Origin: Rhizobium sp. L51/94
GTDB taxonomy: Bacteria > Pseudomonadota > Alphaproteobacteria > Rhizobiales > Rhizobiaceae
Direction of reading: 5' to 3'
Assembly: GCF_019355555.1 (NCBI RefSeq)
Contig: NZ_CP072141.1
Coordinates: 2,226,001-2,290,000 of the forward strand
Length of the DNA: 64,000 nucleotides
Positions 36,598 through 47,527 of the stretch are shown here, piece after piece. The notes beneath the pieces are model-generated. The model was given only the letters and a program-made list of their open reading frames with translations, was not told the origin of the DNA and made no database searches. The position numbers were made by a program, and so were the translations under genes. How positions within the stretch are numbered: the first letter of the stretch is position 1; each line of letters begins with the position of its first letter.

Positions 36598-38988
36598 CTA
36601 TTTACGTCCGCGCGGTGGCCTTGTCCCCGGCTTCTTGCGCACCGGCGTCGCGCCGCGTCCAGACTTGTGGAACGAGCGCATGCCACGCGGCAGTTCGCGG
36701 CCCTCGCTCAGCATCTCGAAGCGCAGGGCGCCCGCCAGCGGCACCGCTTCAACCAGCTTCACCTTGACGCTGTCGCCAAGCCGATAGCCGAGCCCTGTGC
36801 GGTCGCCGACCAGCGCCTGGTGCGCCTCGTCATAGATGTAATAGTCGTTGCCGAGCGTCGAGATCGGAATGAAACCATCGGCGCCGAATTCCGGCAGTCC
36901 GATGAACAGTCCCGACTTGGTGACGCCGCCAACGCGGCCGTCAAACTCTTCGCCGACACGGTTGCTCAGGTGATGGGCAATCAGGCGGTCTACGGTCTCG
37001 CGTTCGGCCGCCATGGCGCGCCGCTCGAAGGTCGAGATTTCGGCTGCGATGTCGTCGAGACCGGCTTCCTGCTCCGGCGTGATGCCGCCTTCGCCAAACC
37101 CGAGCGAACCCACCAGAGCGCGGTGAACGATAAGGTCGGCGTAGCGGCGGATCGGCGAGGTGAAGTGGGCGTACTTCATCAGGTTGAGGCCGAAATGGCC
37201 GATGTTTTCCGGGCTGTAGATCGCCTGGCTCTGGGAGCGCAGCACCATCTCGCTGACCATCGTCTGGTGCGGCGTGCCTTCTGCCTTGGCAAGGATACCG
37301 TTGAAATTGTTGGCCCGCATGTTGCCGCCCTTGGCGAGCGGAATGTCGAGCGTCGCAAGAAACGTTCCCAGGATCTCCTGCTTGGCGAGCGACGGGCCGT
37401 CATGGATGCGGAACACCAGCGGCTGCCGCTGCTTTTCCAGCGTCTCGGCAGCAGCGACGTTCGCCTGGATCATCATCTCTTCGATCAGTTTGTGCGCATC
37501 CAGCCGCGGCGGCACGACGACACGGTCGACAGTCCCGTCCGGCTTCAGCTGGATCTTGCGCTCGGGCATGTCGAGTTCCAGCGGCTGCCTGCGGTCGCGG
37601 CCGCGTTTCATCACGCCATAGGCATGGTAGAGCGGCTTCAGGATCGGTTCCAGCAGCGGTCCTGTCTGATCGTCAGGTGTTCCGTCGATCGCTGCCTGCG
37701 CCTGCTGGTAGGAGAGCTTGGCGGCACTCTTCATCATGATGCGGTGGAAGGTGTGGCCAATCTTGCGGCCCTCGCGCGAAAACACCATGCGCACGGCAAT
37801 CGCCGGCCTGTCGACGCCTTCCTTCAGCGAGCAGAGATCGTTGGAGATCCGCTCCGGCAGCATCGGCACCACCCGGTCGGGGAAATAGACCGAGTTGCCG
37901 CGCTTCTGCGCCTCGCGGTCGAGCATGGAATTCGGCCTGACATACCAGGAGACGTCAGCGATTGCGACGTTGACGATGACGCCTTCGACATTGTCGGGAG
38001 AAGGGTCCAGCTCGGCATATACGGCGTCGTCGTGGTCCTTGGCGTCGGCCGGATCGATGGTGATCAATGGCACGTTGCGCCAGTCTTCGCGGCTTTTCAT
38101 CGTCGCTGGCTTGGCATCGTCAGCCTCGGCCAGCACCGGCAGCGGGAAGATGTAGGGGATGCCATGGGCATGGATGGCAATCATCGAGATTGCCTTTTCC
38201 GAGCCGACGGAGCCAAGCACCGACAGGACTTTGGCGCGCGGCAGGCCAAAGCGGCCGAGACGCGCAACTTCGATCTCGACCAGGTCGCCATCCTTCGCGG
38301 TGCCGATATCCTCGGGATCGATGACCATTTCCTCGCCGCGCCGCTCCACCGGCATCAGCCGTCCGCCACCACCGGGCGTCTCTCGGAAAACGCCAAGTGC
38401 AGCACTGCGGCGGCGGTCTAGAACCTTGATGATCCGTGCCGTGTAAGCCGGTCCGCCGCGGTCTCCGGCCGGAAATATCTTTGCCAAAACCCGGTCGCCC
38501 ATGCCGGCCACGGGTGCCTTGCCCTTGCCGTTGCGGCCGGCGGGCGAAGACGTCTGGCGGATGGCAACGGCAGGCGCGACGCCGGCATCTTCCGGCCATT
38601 CGGCCGGGCGGCCGATCAGCTCGCCGTCCTTGTCGCGGGTGGTGATGTCGAGCACGGTCACGGGGGGAAGGGCGCCGGGTCGCATCAGCGACTTGCGGTT
38701 CTTCTGCACCATGCCGTCCTCTTCGAGGTCGCGCAGCAGGTTTTTCAGCTCGACGCGTTGCTCGCCCTTCAGCCCGAAGGCCTTGGCCAGTTCGCGTTTG
38801 GAGGCTTGCTGTGGATGGTCGGCAATGAAGCGCAGAATGACTTCGCGCGGCGGCAATACACCCTGGACGATCGTGTCCCTGGCTGGCGCCGTAACATCAC
38901 CCTTGGCAGCGCCAGTCTTGGCGGCACGCACGGGCTTGCCGAGACGACGTTCGACTGGCGACGGTCTGCTGCGCGGTTCTCTGCTCAC
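36598..38988 (-). CDS. rnr: Ribonuclease R
   Basis: 796 aa, 3'-to-5' exoribonuclease able to unwind and digest structured RNA. A winged-helix N-terminal part and cold-shock-like domains precede the RNB catalytic domain, whose acidic site is ITIDPADAKDHDDAVYAEL. An S1 RNA-binding domain (VGEEFDGRVGGVTKSGLFIG) and a basic tail (KSGRGATPVRKKPGTRPPR) end it. The start overlaps the topA stop by ATGA, so the two are translationally coupled. Confidence 0.96.
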   Translation of the reverse strand: MSREPRSRPSPVERRLGKPVRAAKTGAAKGDVTAPARDTIVQGVLPPREVILRFIADHPQQASKRELAKAFGLKGEQRVELKNLLRDLEEDGMVQKNRKSLMRPGALPPVTVLDITTRDKDGELIGRPAEWPEDAGVAPAVAIRQTSSPAGRNGKGKAPVAGMGDRVLAKIFPAGDRGGPAYTARIIKVLDRRRSAALGVFRETPGGGGRLMPVERRGEEMVIDPEDIGTAKDGDLVEIEVARLGRFGLPRAKVLSVLGSVGSEKAISMIAIHAHGIPYIFPLPVLAEADDAKPATMKSREDWRNVPLITIDPADAKDHDDAVYAELDPSPDNVEGVIVNVAIADVSWYVRPNSMLDREAQKRGNSVYFPDRVVPMLPERISNDLCSLKEGVDRPAIAVRMVFSREGRKIGHTFHRIMMKSAAKLSYQQAQAAIDGTPDDQTGPLLEPILKPLYHAYGVMKRGRDRRQPLELDMPERKIQLKPDGTVDRVVVPPRLDAHKLIEEMMIQANVAAAETLEKQRQPLVFRIHDGPSLAKQEILGTFLATLDIPLAKGGNMRANNFNGILAKAEGTPHQTMVSEMVLRSQSQAIYSPENIGHFGLNLMKYAHFTSPIRRYADLIVHRALVGSLGFGEGGITPEQEAGLDDIAAEISTFERRAMAAERETVDRLIAHHLSNRVGEEFDGRVGGVTKSGLFIGLPEFGADGFIPISTLGNDYYIYDEAHQALVGDRTGLGYRLGDSVKVKLVEAVPLAGALRFEMLSEGRELPRGMRSFHKSGRGATPVRKKPGTRPPRGRK

Positions 38989-41684
38989 TCTGCTGCCTTC
39001 TTCACTGTCTTCTTGGCGGCTGGCTTGGCCTTGGCCTTGGCTGCCGGCTTGGCGGCGGTCTTGGTCGTCTTTGCCGATGCGGCAGCGGTCTTCGTCTTCG
39101 CTGCTGCCTTCGCCTTCGGTGCGGCCTTGGCCTTGGCGGCAGCCTTCGGCTTGGCAGGCTTGCCGGCCTTCTCGACGATCAGGGCAAGCGCTTCCTCGAC
39201 ACTGACGCTCTGCGGATCCTTGCCCTTCGGCAACGTCGCATTGACCTTGCCCCAGTTGACATAGGGCCCATACTTGCCGTCGCGCACGGTGATCTTGCCG
39301 CCACCGTCCGGATGGTCGCCAAGGTCCTTCAACGCTGCCGGCGTGCCGCGACCGCTTGGGCCCTTGGCCTGCTTGTCGGCGAGCACCGTAACGGCGCGGT
39401 TGAGACCGACGGTGAATACGTCCTCGATGGTCTCGAGGTTGGCGTAGGAGCCGTCATGCAGCAGGAATGGCCCGTAGCGGCCGAGGCCGGACGAGATCAT
39501 CTTGCCGCTTTCCGGATGCTTGCCGATATCGCGCGGCAGCGCGATCAGTGCCATCGCCTTCTCGTAATCGATATCCTCGGGCTTCCAACCCTTCGGCAGC
39601 GACGAGCGCTTGGCTTCCTTGCCCTCTCCACGCTGGATGTAGGGGCCGAAGCGACCGGAGCGCAGTGTCAGCTCTTCCTCGGTCACCGGATCCTTGCCGA
39701 GCGCCTTCGGCTCGCTGAGGCCGGTCGATTCCGCATCCGTGCCGCCTTCCGACGAGAGCTGGCGGGTGAAATTGCAGTCCGGATAGTTCGAGCAGCCAAC
39801 AAAGGCGCCGTACTTGCCGAGCTTCAGCGACAGGTTGCCGGTGCCGCAGACCTGGCAGATGCGCGGATCGCTGCCGTCTTCGCGGGTCGGAAACACCAGC
39901 GGCGCCAGCGCCTCGTTCAGCGCATCGAGGACGTTGGTGACGCGCAGTTCCTTGGTGTCGTTGATCTGGGCGAAGAAAGCCGTCCAGAATTCGCGCAACA
40001 CGTCCTTCCAGTTCAGTTCGCCGGCCGAGATTCGGTCGAGCTTTTCCTCGAGGTCGGCGGTGAAGTCGTATTCGACGTAGCGGGTGAAGAAGTTTTCGAG
40101 AAAGGCGGTGACCAGCCGGCCCTTGGCCTGCGGCACCAGCTTGCGCTTGTCGATCGTCACATAGTCGCGGTCGCGCAAGGTTGCCAGCGTTGCGGCATAG
40201 GTGGAAGGCCGGCCGATGCCGAGCTCTTCCATCTTCTTGATAAGTGTTGCTTCCGAATAGCGCGGTGGCGGTTCGGTGAAATGCTGCGTCGAGTTGATCT
40301 TCTGCTTGGCGAGGTTCTCGCGGGCGTTGATCTCCGGCAGGCGGCCGTCCTCTTCGCCATCATCGCTCTGCTCGCCGTCTTCCTTCTGGTCGGTATAGGC
40401 GGCGATGAAGCCATCGAAGCGGATGACGGAGCCAACGGCCCGCAGGCCGGCTTTGTCGCCACCATTGGTCGCCAGGATCTCGACGGTCGTCCGCTCGATC
40501 TCGGCAGACGCCATCTGGCTGGCAATCGCCCGTTTCCAAATCAGGTCGTAGAGACGAAGCTGGTCGGCATCGAGGGCGCTGCGCAGGTGATCGGGAATGC
40601 GTTCGAAGTCAGTAGGACGCACGGCCTCGTGCGCTTCCTGTGCATTCTTCGCCTTGCTCGAATAGAAACGGGCCTTTTCCGGCAGGTAGCGATTGCCGAA
40701 CTGGCTGCCGATGGCGCTGCGCGCCGCATCGATCGCCTCCGGCGCCATCTGCACGCCATCGGTACGCATATAAGTAATAAGACCCACGGTCTCGCCACCG
40801 ATGTCGATACCTTCATACAGCCGCTGCGCGACCTGCATGGTACGCGATGCGGAGAAGCCGAGCTTGGAAGAAGCCGCCTGCTGCAGCGTCGAGGTGGTGA
40901 ACGGCGGCGAAGGATTGCGCTTGACGGGCTTCGCCTCGACGGTGTCGACGACGTAGCTGGCGCCTTCGAGCAATGTCTTGAGATTGCCGGCCTGTTCGCC
41001 GTTGGCAATCGAGCGGGCCTGCAGCCGCTTGCCGTCGGCGACCGTCAGGCGGGCTTCGAATTCATCGCCGCGCGGCGTCTTCAGCAGCGCCGAGAGGTTC
41101 CAGTATTCTTCGGAGACAAAGCGCTCGATTTCGGATTCGCGGTCGCAAACCAGACGCAGGGAAACAGACTGCACGCGGCCGGCAGAGCGGGCGCCGGGCA
41201 GCTTGCGCCATAGCACCGGCGACAGGTTGAAGCCGACGAGATAGTCGAGGGCCCGGCGCGCCAGATAGGCATCGACCAGCGGTCCGTCGATATCGCGCGG
41301 GTTGGCCATGGCGTCGAGAACGGATTTCTTGGTGATGGCGTTGAAGACGACGCGCTGCACCTTCTTGGTGCCGATCACCTTCTTCTTGTTGAGAAGGTCG
41401 AGCACATGCCAGGAGATCGCTTCACCTTCGCGATCAGGGTCGGTCGCGAGGATCAGGCCATCGGCCGTCTTCATGGCGTCCGTGATATCCTTCATGCGCT
41501 TGGCCGAGGCCGCGTCGACTTCCCAGAGCATCTCGAAGTCCTGGTCGGGCAAAACCGAACCATCCTTGGCGGGCAGATCGCGCACGTGACCGAAAGACGC
41601 CAGGACCTTGTAGTTGGGTCCCAGATATTTGTTGATCGTCTTGGCCTTGGCAGGCGATTCTACCACTACAACATTCATGATCAT
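38985..41684 (-). CDS. topA: DNA topoisomerase I
   Basis: 899 aa type IA topoisomerase that relaxes negative supercoils. TOPRIM domain: VVVESPAKAKTINKYLG and LATDPDREGEAISWH. The active tyrosine is in GLITYMRTDGVQM. One clear C4 zinc finger (CQVCGTGNLSLKLGKYGAF to CSNYPDCNF) and topoisomerase C-repeats follow, then a Lys/Ala-rich tail of about 60 residues of the kind that binds DNA. A start at 41678 (MNVVVVE) is equally possible. It heads the topA-rnr-DUF983 operon. Confidence 0.96.
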   Translation of the reverse strand: MIMNVVVVESPAKAKTINKYLGPNYKVLASFGHVRDLPAKDGSVLPDQDFEMLWEVDAASAKRMKDITDAMKTADGLILATDPDREGEAISWHVLDLLNKKKVIGTKKVQRVVFNAITKKSVLDAMANPRDIDGPLVDAYLARRALDYLVGFNLSPVLWRKLPGARSAGRVQSVSLRLVCDRESEIERFVSEEYWNLSALLKTPRGDEFEARLTVADGKRLQARSIANGEQAGNLKTLLEGASYVVDTVEAKPVKRNPSPPFTTSTLQQAASSKLGFSASRTMQVAQRLYEGIDIGGETVGLITYMRTDGVQMAPEAIDAARSAIGSQFGNRYLPEKARFYSSKAKNAQEAHEAVRPTDFERIPDHLRSALDADQLRLYDLIWKRAIASQMASAEIERTTVEILATNGGDKAGLRAVGSVIRFDGFIAAYTDQKEDGEQSDDGEEDGRLPEINARENLAKQKINSTQHFTEPPPRYSEATLIKKMEELGIGRPSTYAATLATLRDRDYVTIDKRKLVPQAKGRLVTAFLENFFTRYVEYDFTADLEEKLDRISAGELNWKDVLREFWTAFFAQINDTKELRVTNVLDALNEALAPLVFPTREDGSDPRICQVCGTGNLSLKLGKYGAFVGCSNYPDCNFTRQLSSEGGTDAESTGLSEPKALGKDPVTEEELTLRSGRFGPYIQRGEGKEAKRSSLPKGWKPEDIDYEKAMALIALPRDIGKHPESGKMISSGLGRYGPFLLHDGSYANLETIEDVFTVGLNRAVTVLADKQAKGPSGRGTPAALKDLGDHPDGGGKITVRDGKYGPYVNWGKVNATLPKGKDPQSVSVEEALALIVEKAGKPAKPKAAAKAKAAPKAKAAAKTKTAAASAKTTKTAAKPAAKAKAKPAAKKTVKKAAE

Positions 41685-41934
41685 TCTCTAATTAGGAGGT
41701 CGCGCTGAGGAGAAACAGGCGGGTGTCCGGGCAATCTTCACTTCCCGGCCCCTCGACATGGACAGTGAAATCGCTGCGGTCAAGAGGGACGGTGCATTTT
41801 TGCCGCCTGCAACGTGACGCAACTTTTACGAGATATTAAACGTATTGCAATTATAGATAAATGCTTTATCGTCTTTGATATGCAGAGATAACGACAGTCC
41901 ATGCAGTGATACACCCTTGCGACGGGAAGACGAA

Positions 41935-42147
41935 ATGACGTCCAAACCTGTGAAAAATAAGGGAGGGCAGACCTCCATGGAAAGCTTTGCATTCATCCGC
42001 CAGATGTTGGGCGAGTTGCGGCAGGTGGCAGAAAGGGAACGTGCCGATCTTCTGTGCTACCTTCTGGAGATGGCCTACGTCGAGGCCGGCGACCTCCAGG
42101 CCGGCCATCGACCCCTCGCATCAATCCAGCATGGCGAGCGACACTAG
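41935..42147 (+). CDS. Conserved small protein of unknown function
   Basis: 70 aa. Contains [20 protein letters not shown] followed by [19 protein letters not shown], an amphipathic helical pair. It resembles a short family I remember from Rhizobiales genomes, without a known role. GGAAGA lies before the ATG at 41935; MESF at 41977 with GGGAGGG upstream is an alternative start. The 3' end overlaps the end of dprA on the other strand by 27 bases. Its divergent neighbour is topA. Confidence 0.65.
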   Translation: MTSKPVKNKGGQTSMESFAFIRQMLGELRQVAERERADLLCYLLEMAYVEAGDLQAGHRPLASIQHGERH

Positions 42148-43272
42148 CCCGCCGGGGTGTCGATGCAACCGTCCGGCGAGATCGAGTTCGATCAGGACCA
42201 GGTAGACCGATGCCGCCGCCAGCACCGTGTGGCGGATGATGTCGTCGATCTCGACCGGCGTGGGCCCGAGCGAATCGACGATGCGGGCGCGGTCGTTGTC
42301 ATCGGGCGGCAGGAGCATCGGCTTGCCGGGATCTTCGCCAGGCTCCTCCGCCATCGGCGTCGAGAACAGGTCGATCTCCGACAGCGGCGCCAGCGCCTCG
42401 ATGATATCGCCGGGGCTGGTCGCGATCATTGCGCCATCCTTCAGCAAGCCGTTCGTTCCCTGACAGCGCGGATCGAGCGGCGAGCCGGGCACGGCAAACA
42501 CCAGCCGCCCGAATTCCCCGGCAAGCCGCGCCGTGATCAACGAGCCGGAGCGTGTCGCCGCCTCGACGACCACCAGACCCAGCGCGGCCCCAGCGATAAG
42601 TCGATTGCGACGGGGGAAGTCGCGGGCCCTCGGCTCCCAGCCGAATGGCATCTCGCTCAGCGCCATGCCATCGCCGTTCCAGATTTCATTGAGCAATCCG
42701 ACGTTTTCGGGCGGGTAGGGCTGGTCCAGTCCTCCGGCCAGTGCCGCGATGGTGCCGGTCTCGATACTGGCCCGATGGGCTGCCGTATCGATGCCGCGCG
42801 CCAGCCCAGAGATCACCGCATAGCCGGCACGACCGCAGTCCCGCGCGATCATTGCCGCGAACTTGGCGCCGCTGATCGAGGCATTGCGCGAGCCGACGAC
42901 ACCGACCACGGGCTTCGTGCCCGTGGCAAGATTGCCCTTGGCCGCCAGCAGCGGCGGAGCACCGTCGATCTGCCGCAGCGCCGGAGGATAGTCGGGTTCG
43001 CCGATGCCGATGAAGCGCGCTCCGAAGCGCTCGGCAATCTCCAGTTCGCGCAGGGCATCGCTTTCGCTGCAGATGCGGATAGCCCGCGTTGCGCCGCCGC
43101 GCTGCGACAATTCCGGCAGCATCGCGAGCGCGGTTTCGGCCGAGCCGAAGTGGTTGATGAGGTCGCGGAAGGTGGCAGGCCCGACATTGTCGGAGCGGAT
43201 CAGCCTGAGCCAGGCAATCCGTTGTTTTTCCGTCAGCGCAATCCCAGACCGTCTTGCGCTGTCCGTGGCCAT
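42121..43272 (-). CDS. dprA: DNA-processing protein DprA
   Basis: 383 aa. DprA loads RecA on incoming single-stranded DNA during transformation and recombination. An N-terminal SAM-like part is followed by a Rossmann domain with [29 protein letters not shown] and [11 protein letters not shown]. The C-terminal winged helix ([20 protein letters not shown]) is present, as in DprA of Gram-negative bacteria. It lies between topA and plsY; plsY is 4 bases upstream on the same strand. Confidence 0.94.
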   Translation of the reverse strand: MATDSARRSGIALTEKQRIAWLRLIRSDNVGPATFRDLINHFGSAETALAMLPELSQRGGATRAIRICSESDALRELEIAERFGARFIGIGEPDYPPALRQIDGAPPLLAAKGNLATGTKPVVGVVGSRNASISGAKFAAMIARDCGRAGYAVISGLARGIDTAAHRASIETGTIAALAGGLDQPYPPENVGLLNEIWNGDGMALSEMPFGWEPRARDFPRRNRLIAGAALGLVVVEAATRSGSLITARLAGEFGRLVFAVPGSPLDPRCQGTNGLLKDGAMIATSPGDIIEALAPLSEIDLFSTPMAEEPGEDPGKPMLLPPDDNDRARIVDSLGPTPVEIDDIIRHTVLAAASVYLVLIELDLAGRLHRHPGGLVSLAMLD

Positions 43273-43276
43273 GAAC

Positions 43277-43894
43277 CTACCCCTTGGATCCGATCTTGCT
43301 TTCCGTCCCTGCAGTCAGCCTGGCGATGTTGGCCTTGTGTTTCCACCAGCAGATGAGGCTCATCAGCGTCATCGCCGCAGCAATCTTGTCGGGTCCCACT
43401 ATCCACAGCGCAACCGGAATAACAAGTGTTGCAACCAGTGCGGACAGCGACGAGTACCGGCTGAGGAAGGCGCAAGTGAGCCAGACGACCGCAAACAGCA
43501 GCACCATAACCGGCGCCAGCGCCAGCAGGATACCGATATAGGTTGCCACACCCTTGCCGCCCCTGAAGCCGATCCAGACCGGAAAGATATGGCCGATGAA
43601 CGCAGCAAAGCCCGCCAGCAGACCGGCCTCTGCGCCAAAAAGCCGCGTGCAGACAAATGCGGCGAGGGTGCCTTTGAGGGCATCGAGCAGCATCGTTGCG
43701 ACTGCGAGCTTTTTGCTGCCGGTGCGCAGCACATTGGTTGCCCCGATGCTGCCGGAGCCGATTGACCTGACATCGCCGAGCCCGGCCATGCGGGTCAACA
43801 CCAGTCCAAAGGGGATGGAGCCCAGCAGATAGCCGATAGCAAGGGCTGCCAGCGCTAGCGGCACGGTGATCTGCCAGTTCATGATGTCGTTCAA
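43277..43894 (-). CDS. plsY: Glycerol-3-phosphate acyltransferase PlsY
   Basis: 205-aa membrane enzyme that transfers an acyl group from acyl-phosphate to glycerol 3-phosphate, the first step of phospholipid synthesis. The three family motifs are visible: [32 protein letters not shown], and [13 protein letters not shown]. About seven membrane segments. It is in the minus-strand series pyrB-pyrC-plsY-dprA. Confidence 0.96.
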   Translation of the reverse strand: MNDIMNWQITVPLALAALAIGYLLGSIPFGLVLTRMAGLGDVRSIGSGSIGATNVLRTGSKKLAVATMLLDALKGTLAAFVCTRLFGAEAGLLAGFAAFIGHIFPVWIGFRGGKGVATYIGILLALAPVMVLLFAVVWLTCAFLSRYSSLSALVATLVIPVALWIVGPDKIAAAMTLMSLICWWKHKANIARLTAGTESKIGSKG

Positions 43895-43929
43895 ATCGTC
43901 CCCCTATAGTCCGGCATTTCCATCCGTTT

Positions 43930-45219
43930 TCAGTTCAGCGAATAGACCAATGCGCCCCCCACATAGGTCGCTACCGCCCGGCCGCTGAACCGGGCATCCT
44001 CGAACGGTGTATTCTTCGAGCGCGACAGAAGCATGTCCTTGGCGACAAGCCAAGGCTCGTCGATATCGATCAGCGTGATATCGGCTTTCGCGCCCGGCTG
44101 GAGCGTGCCGGCATCGAGCCCGAAGATCTGGGCCGGTCGCGTCGAGAGAGCATCGATCAGCCGCATCAGGCTGACCTGGCCGCTGTGGTGGAGGCGCAGG
44201 GCCGCGGCCAGCATGGTTTCCAGCCCGATGGCGCCGTCCGCCGCCTCAGCGAAAGGCAGCCGCTTGGTGTCGACATCCTGCGGATCGTGCGAGGAGACGA
44301 TGATGTCGATCGTGCCATCGGCGAGCGCTTCGATCATAGCCATCCGGTCGTCTTCGGGTCTGAGCGGCGGATAGAGCTTGAAGAACGTACGGTATTCGCC
44401 GATGTCGTTCTCGTTCAGCGCCAGATTGTTGATTGAGATGCCGCAGGTGACCTTGGCGCCGCGTTTCCGGGCGCTCCTGATCGCCTCGGCCGACTCAGGC
44501 ACCGAAATCATCGCGGCGTGGTAGTTGCTGCGGGTCAGTGCCGCGATCCGGAGGTCGCGCTCGAGCGGGATGATCTCTGCTTCCTTCGGAATACCCGACA
44601 GGCCGAGCCAGCTGGCGAACAGGCCTTCGTTCATGACGCCCTCTGCGCCGAGATGTTCGTCGCGCGGCACGGAAGCAATGACGGCGCCGAACTCGCGGCC
44701 GTAGGTCATAACCCGGCGCAGCACCTGCGCGTCGTGGATGCTGGCATGGCCATCTGTAAAGGCCACGGCGCCGGCTTCCCTCAACAGGCCGATCTCGGTC
44801 ATTTCAGTGCCGGCCAGCCCCTTGGTAAGGGCAGCGGCGGGATAGACATTCACGACCGCCTTGTCGCGCGCCGTTTTCTTGACGAATTCGACCAGCGCGA
44901 TGTCGTCTATGACGGGATCGGTATCCGGCATCATGATAAAGGAGGTTATGCCGCCGGCTGCTGCAGCGCGGCTGGCCGAGGCAATCGTCTCGCGGTACTC
45001 GCTGCCGGGTTCGCCGACATGCACGCGGGCATCCACGAGGCCGGGCACCGCTATCAGCCCGGCGCAATCGCGCACGGTGGCGCCCGCCGGAAACGGCAGG
45101 CCATCGGCTTGCTTGCCGGATGCAACGATGACGCCGTTCTCGACGATAACGGTGCCGGTCTCGTCGAGCTGGCGTGAGGGGTCGATGATGCGGACGTTGG
45201 TGAGGACGATGGTGTTCAT
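43930..45219 (-). CDS. pyrC: Dihydroorotase-like protein without metal ligands (PyrX type)
   Basis: 429 aa, amidohydrolase fold of the class I dihydroorotase family. Active enzymes have DxHxH after the first strand; here it is [11 protein letters not shown], with Arg (R65) in place of the first His. The later HAE motif is replaced by IASVPRDEH, the PHHL motif by INNLALNEN, and the TDHAPH motif by VSSHDPQD. So most zinc ligands and the catalytic Asp are gone. Such inactive homologues next to pyrB are known from Pseudomonas and others, where they are structural partners of aspartate transcarbamoylase. A catalytic dihydroorotase should be elsewhere. Start overlaps the pyrB stop (ATGA). Confidence 0.9.
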   Translation of the reverse strand: MNTIVLTNVRIIDPSRQLDETGTVIVENGVIVASGKQADGLPFPAGATVRDCAGLIAVPGLVDARVHVGEPGSEYRETIASASRAAAAGGITSFIMMPDTDPVIDDIALVEFVKKTARDKAVVNVYPAAALTKGLAGTEMTEIGLLREAGAVAFTDGHASIHDAQVLRRVMTYGREFGAVIASVPRDEHLGAEGVMNEGLFASWLGLSGIPKEAEIIPLERDLRIAALTRSNYHAAMISVPESAEAIRSARKRGAKVTCGISINNLALNENDIGEYRTFFKLYPPLRPEDDRMAMIEALADGTIDIIVSSHDPQDVDTKRLPFAEAADGAIGLETMLAAALRLHHSGQVSLMRLIDALSTRPAQIFGLDAGTLQPGAKADITLIDIDEPWLVAKDMLLSRSKNTPFEDARFSGRAVATYVGGALVYSLN

Positions 45220-46157
45220 GCGCGCGGCCCCTGGTTCTGCGAGACAAGCAGCGTTTCCATCACGGCCATCCTGACGGCGACCCCCATTTCCACCTGTTCG
45301 GCAATGACGCTCTGCGGGCCGTCGGCCACCTCGGAGGCGATTTCGACGCCACGGTTCATCGGCCCCGGATGCATCACAAGCGCATCCTCCTTGGCGGCTT
45401 TCAGCGTCTCGGCATCGAGCCCGTAGAAATGGAAATACTCGCGCACCGAAGGCACGAAGGCGCCGGACATGCGCTCGCGCTGCAAGCGCAGCATCATCAC
45501 CACGTCTGCATCCTTCAAGCCTTCCTTCATCGAGTGGCAGATTTCCACGCCCATCTCGGCCATCCCGGTCGGCAGCAGCGTCGCCGGCGCCACGACGCGC
45601 ACCCGGGCGCCCATGGCGTTGAGCAGCAATATGTTGGAGCGGGCGACGCGCGAATGCAGGACGTCGCCGCAGATAGCAACGATGATCCGCGACAGCTTGC
45701 CCTTGGCACGGCGGATGGTCAGCGCGTCCAGCAGCGCCTGGGTCGGATGCTCGTGCTGGCCATCGCCGGCATTGACGACGGCGCAGGAGACTTTTTGAGC
45801 CAACAATGCGGCAGCGCCGGCGCTCGAATGGCGGATGATCAGCACGTCCGGCCGCATGGCATTCAGCGTCATCGCCGTGTCGATGAGGGTTTCGCCCTTC
45901 TTCACCGAGGAATTGCCGACCGACATGTTCATGACGTCGGCGCCAAGCCGCTTGCCGGCGAGTTCGAACGACGCCTGCGTCCGCGTCGAGGCTTCAAAGA
46001 AAAGGTTGATCTGCGTCAGCCCGCGCAGCGTCGACGTCTTCTTCTCGCGCTGCCGGCTGATCTTCACCGCCTCGTCCGCCTTGTCGAGCAGATAGGTGAT
46101 ATCCTGCTCTTTGAGACCTTTGATGCCGATAAGGTGGCGGTGGGGAAAAAAGACCAT
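45216..46157 (-). CDS. pyrB: Aspartate carbamoyltransferase catalytic subunit
   Basis: 313 aa. Joins carbamoyl phosphate and aspartate in the second step of pyrimidine synthesis. The carbamoyl-phosphate motif [13 protein letters not shown] and the motif [14 protein letters not shown] are present, as is RLQRERM. The ATG at 46157 ([15 protein letters not shown]), preceded by GAGGGCG, matches the family; a 19-codon longer frame is rejected. It is co-translated with the following dihydroorotase-like gene, whose product probably forms a complex with it. Confidence 0.96.
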   Translation of the reverse strand: MVFFPHRHLIGIKGLKEQDITYLLDKADEAVKISRQREKKTSTLRGLTQINLFFEASTRTQASFELAGKRLGADVMNMSVGNSSVKKGETLIDTAMTLNAMRPDVLIIRHSSAGAAALLAQKVSCAVVNAGDGQHEHPTQALLDALTIRRAKGKLSRIIVAICGDVLHSRVARSNILLLNAMGARVRVVAPATLLPTGMAEMGVEICHSMKEGLKDADVVMMLRLQRERMSGAFVPSVREYFHFYGLDAETLKAAKEDALVMHPGPMNRGVEIASEVADGPQSVIAEQVEMGVAVRMAVMETLLVSQNQGPRA

Positions 46158-46378
46158 GCGGGCGCCCTCGGATGTCGTCAGGGGCTCTATAATGAGCGCG
46201 CGGCGAGGGGGCAAGGCGGTTCGGAGAGTTCAGGCCGGGCGGGGCGACTTCGGCAACATGTTTATGGTGTTCCTTGGCAACTCGGGATCTATGCGTACCC
46301 GCTTGGGTCGGGCGGAAGAGAATGGCTTGCGCAATATCCCCGTCCGCCAATGTCCAATGGCCGACGTATTGCTTCAGG

Positions 46379-47524
46379 CTAGATGAGTTTGGGAATGACT
46401 CGATAGGTCGGAGCGCGCTCAATCCGATTACAGATAGCGGCCATGCGCGGATTTGCACGTTTGGCCTGTCGAAAACTCTCAAATGTCCGTTTGTCGACCA
46501 TTGTAACGTCGGCATAGGGCGCAAGGCACGCCAGATAGCCATCGTTGAGTTCGCTGCCTTTGCGTTCGTTAAGCGTGGCGGCATGTTTGCGCAAGTTTGA
46601 CGAGATGATCCACGATGGCAACCGATCCATCTTGACCGAGCGTTTCAGTTCAGGGAACGGAATGCCCATCCCCTCAGTGCAAATCTTCATCTGTTTTAGA
46701 AACTGCCCATGGTCGAGCACCTCGCCAAGGGTAGCGGTAACGTCGACGTCTGAAGGCTCTATTTCAAAGTATGCGAGAGATTGCCACACAAGATCCGCAG
46801 CCTTCAATGGCAAATGCTCGATCTCATCCGCGACTTTTTCCATGAACCCGCCAGCAATATCGTTGGGATCGGAGATCCTTCCGTCACCATATTTTCTGAT
46901 ATCCATCGCCAGACTGCCTCGAATCACATCCAATTGGCGACTCATGGACACCTTCGAACGGATCCGGCCGCCCAGTAATTCCGACATGGGTTTTGATCTT
47001 AGATCGACCGCCGTCGAGTGTGTGATAGCGACGTGGCTGCGGGCCTTGTGAGAACGAGCAAGAAAAAGCTTCCGCAATGCGAGCCAAACGTCTGGGTCAG
47101 AGCCGAGCATGTCTTCGCCGGTGCCTACGCGAATGATGGAACTGGTGACACGCGAACGCAATGTGGCGAGGTCATCGCCTGGATTGTGGTAGGCGGACAG
47201 GGCCTCTGCACCTAATATCGAGGTTATGCCGCCAATATCACCCTGCACGGATGACGTCGCAATCCAGGCAACGAGAGGCAGTGCATGAAGGAAGCGCAGG
47301 CGCGATCGCACCAAAACTTCATCATCGATAGCGCAAAGCTCTTCTAGATGATGGAGCGTCACCATAGGGATCGTGCCGGAATCCTCTAGCCACGACGAAA
47401 ATTCCTCCGAATGGCGGCGTGCTACTGCATCGGTCGAAGACTTGTCACGCTGCCATTGCGTTAAATGTGACGTGTCGAGCGCCAAGTAGGTTGGCTTCAG
47501 TAGGATCACCCGGCATCCCTTCAT
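46379..47524 (-). CDS. PIN-like domain protein (putative nuclease)
   Basis: 381 aa, not assigned to a named family. The N-terminal strand ends in an Asp (YLALDTSHL, D17), a pair of glutamates follows (HHLEEL, E61/E62), and near the C-terminus LNDGYLACLAPYADVTMVDKR gives D328 and D344. This is the PIN-fold order of acidic residues with a long insertion of about 250 residues between the second and third. RNase activity is an inference. A short frame ends three bases upstream, so the pair may be coupled. A GTG at 47509 with AAGGGA before it is a good alternative start. Lower GC than the surroundings and an IS nearby point to acquired DNA. Confidence 0.6.
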   Translation of the reverse strand: MKGCRVILLKPTYLALDTSHLTQWQRDKSSTDAVARRHSEEFSSWLEDSGTIPMVTLHHLEELCAIDDEVLVRSRLRFLHALPLVAWIATSSVQGDIGGITSILGAEALSAYHNPGDDLATLRSRVTSSIIRVGTGEDMLGSDPDVWLALRKLFLARSHKARSHVAITHSTAVDLRSKPMSELLGGRIRSKVSMSRQLDVIRGSLAMDIRKYGDGRISDPNDIAGGFMEKVADEIEHLPLKAADLVWQSLAYFEIEPSDVDVTATLGEVLDHGQFLKQMKICTEGMGIPFPELKRSVKMDRLPSWIISSNLRKHAATLNERKGSELNDGYLACLAPYADVTMVDKRTFESFRQAKRANPRMAAICNRIERAPTYRVIPKLI

Positions 47525-47527
47525 TAG

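Noticed and set aside
36541..38421. 626-codon open frame antisense to rnr
   Set aside because: Antisense shadow of a well-supported gene.
39312..41213. 633-codon open frame antisense to topA
   Set aside because: Antisense shadow; topA has all its motifs.
46220..46232. GTTC-N5-GTTC as a LexA box upstream of pyrB
   Set aside because: Spacer is five, not seven, bases, and pyrimidine genes are not expected in the SOS response.
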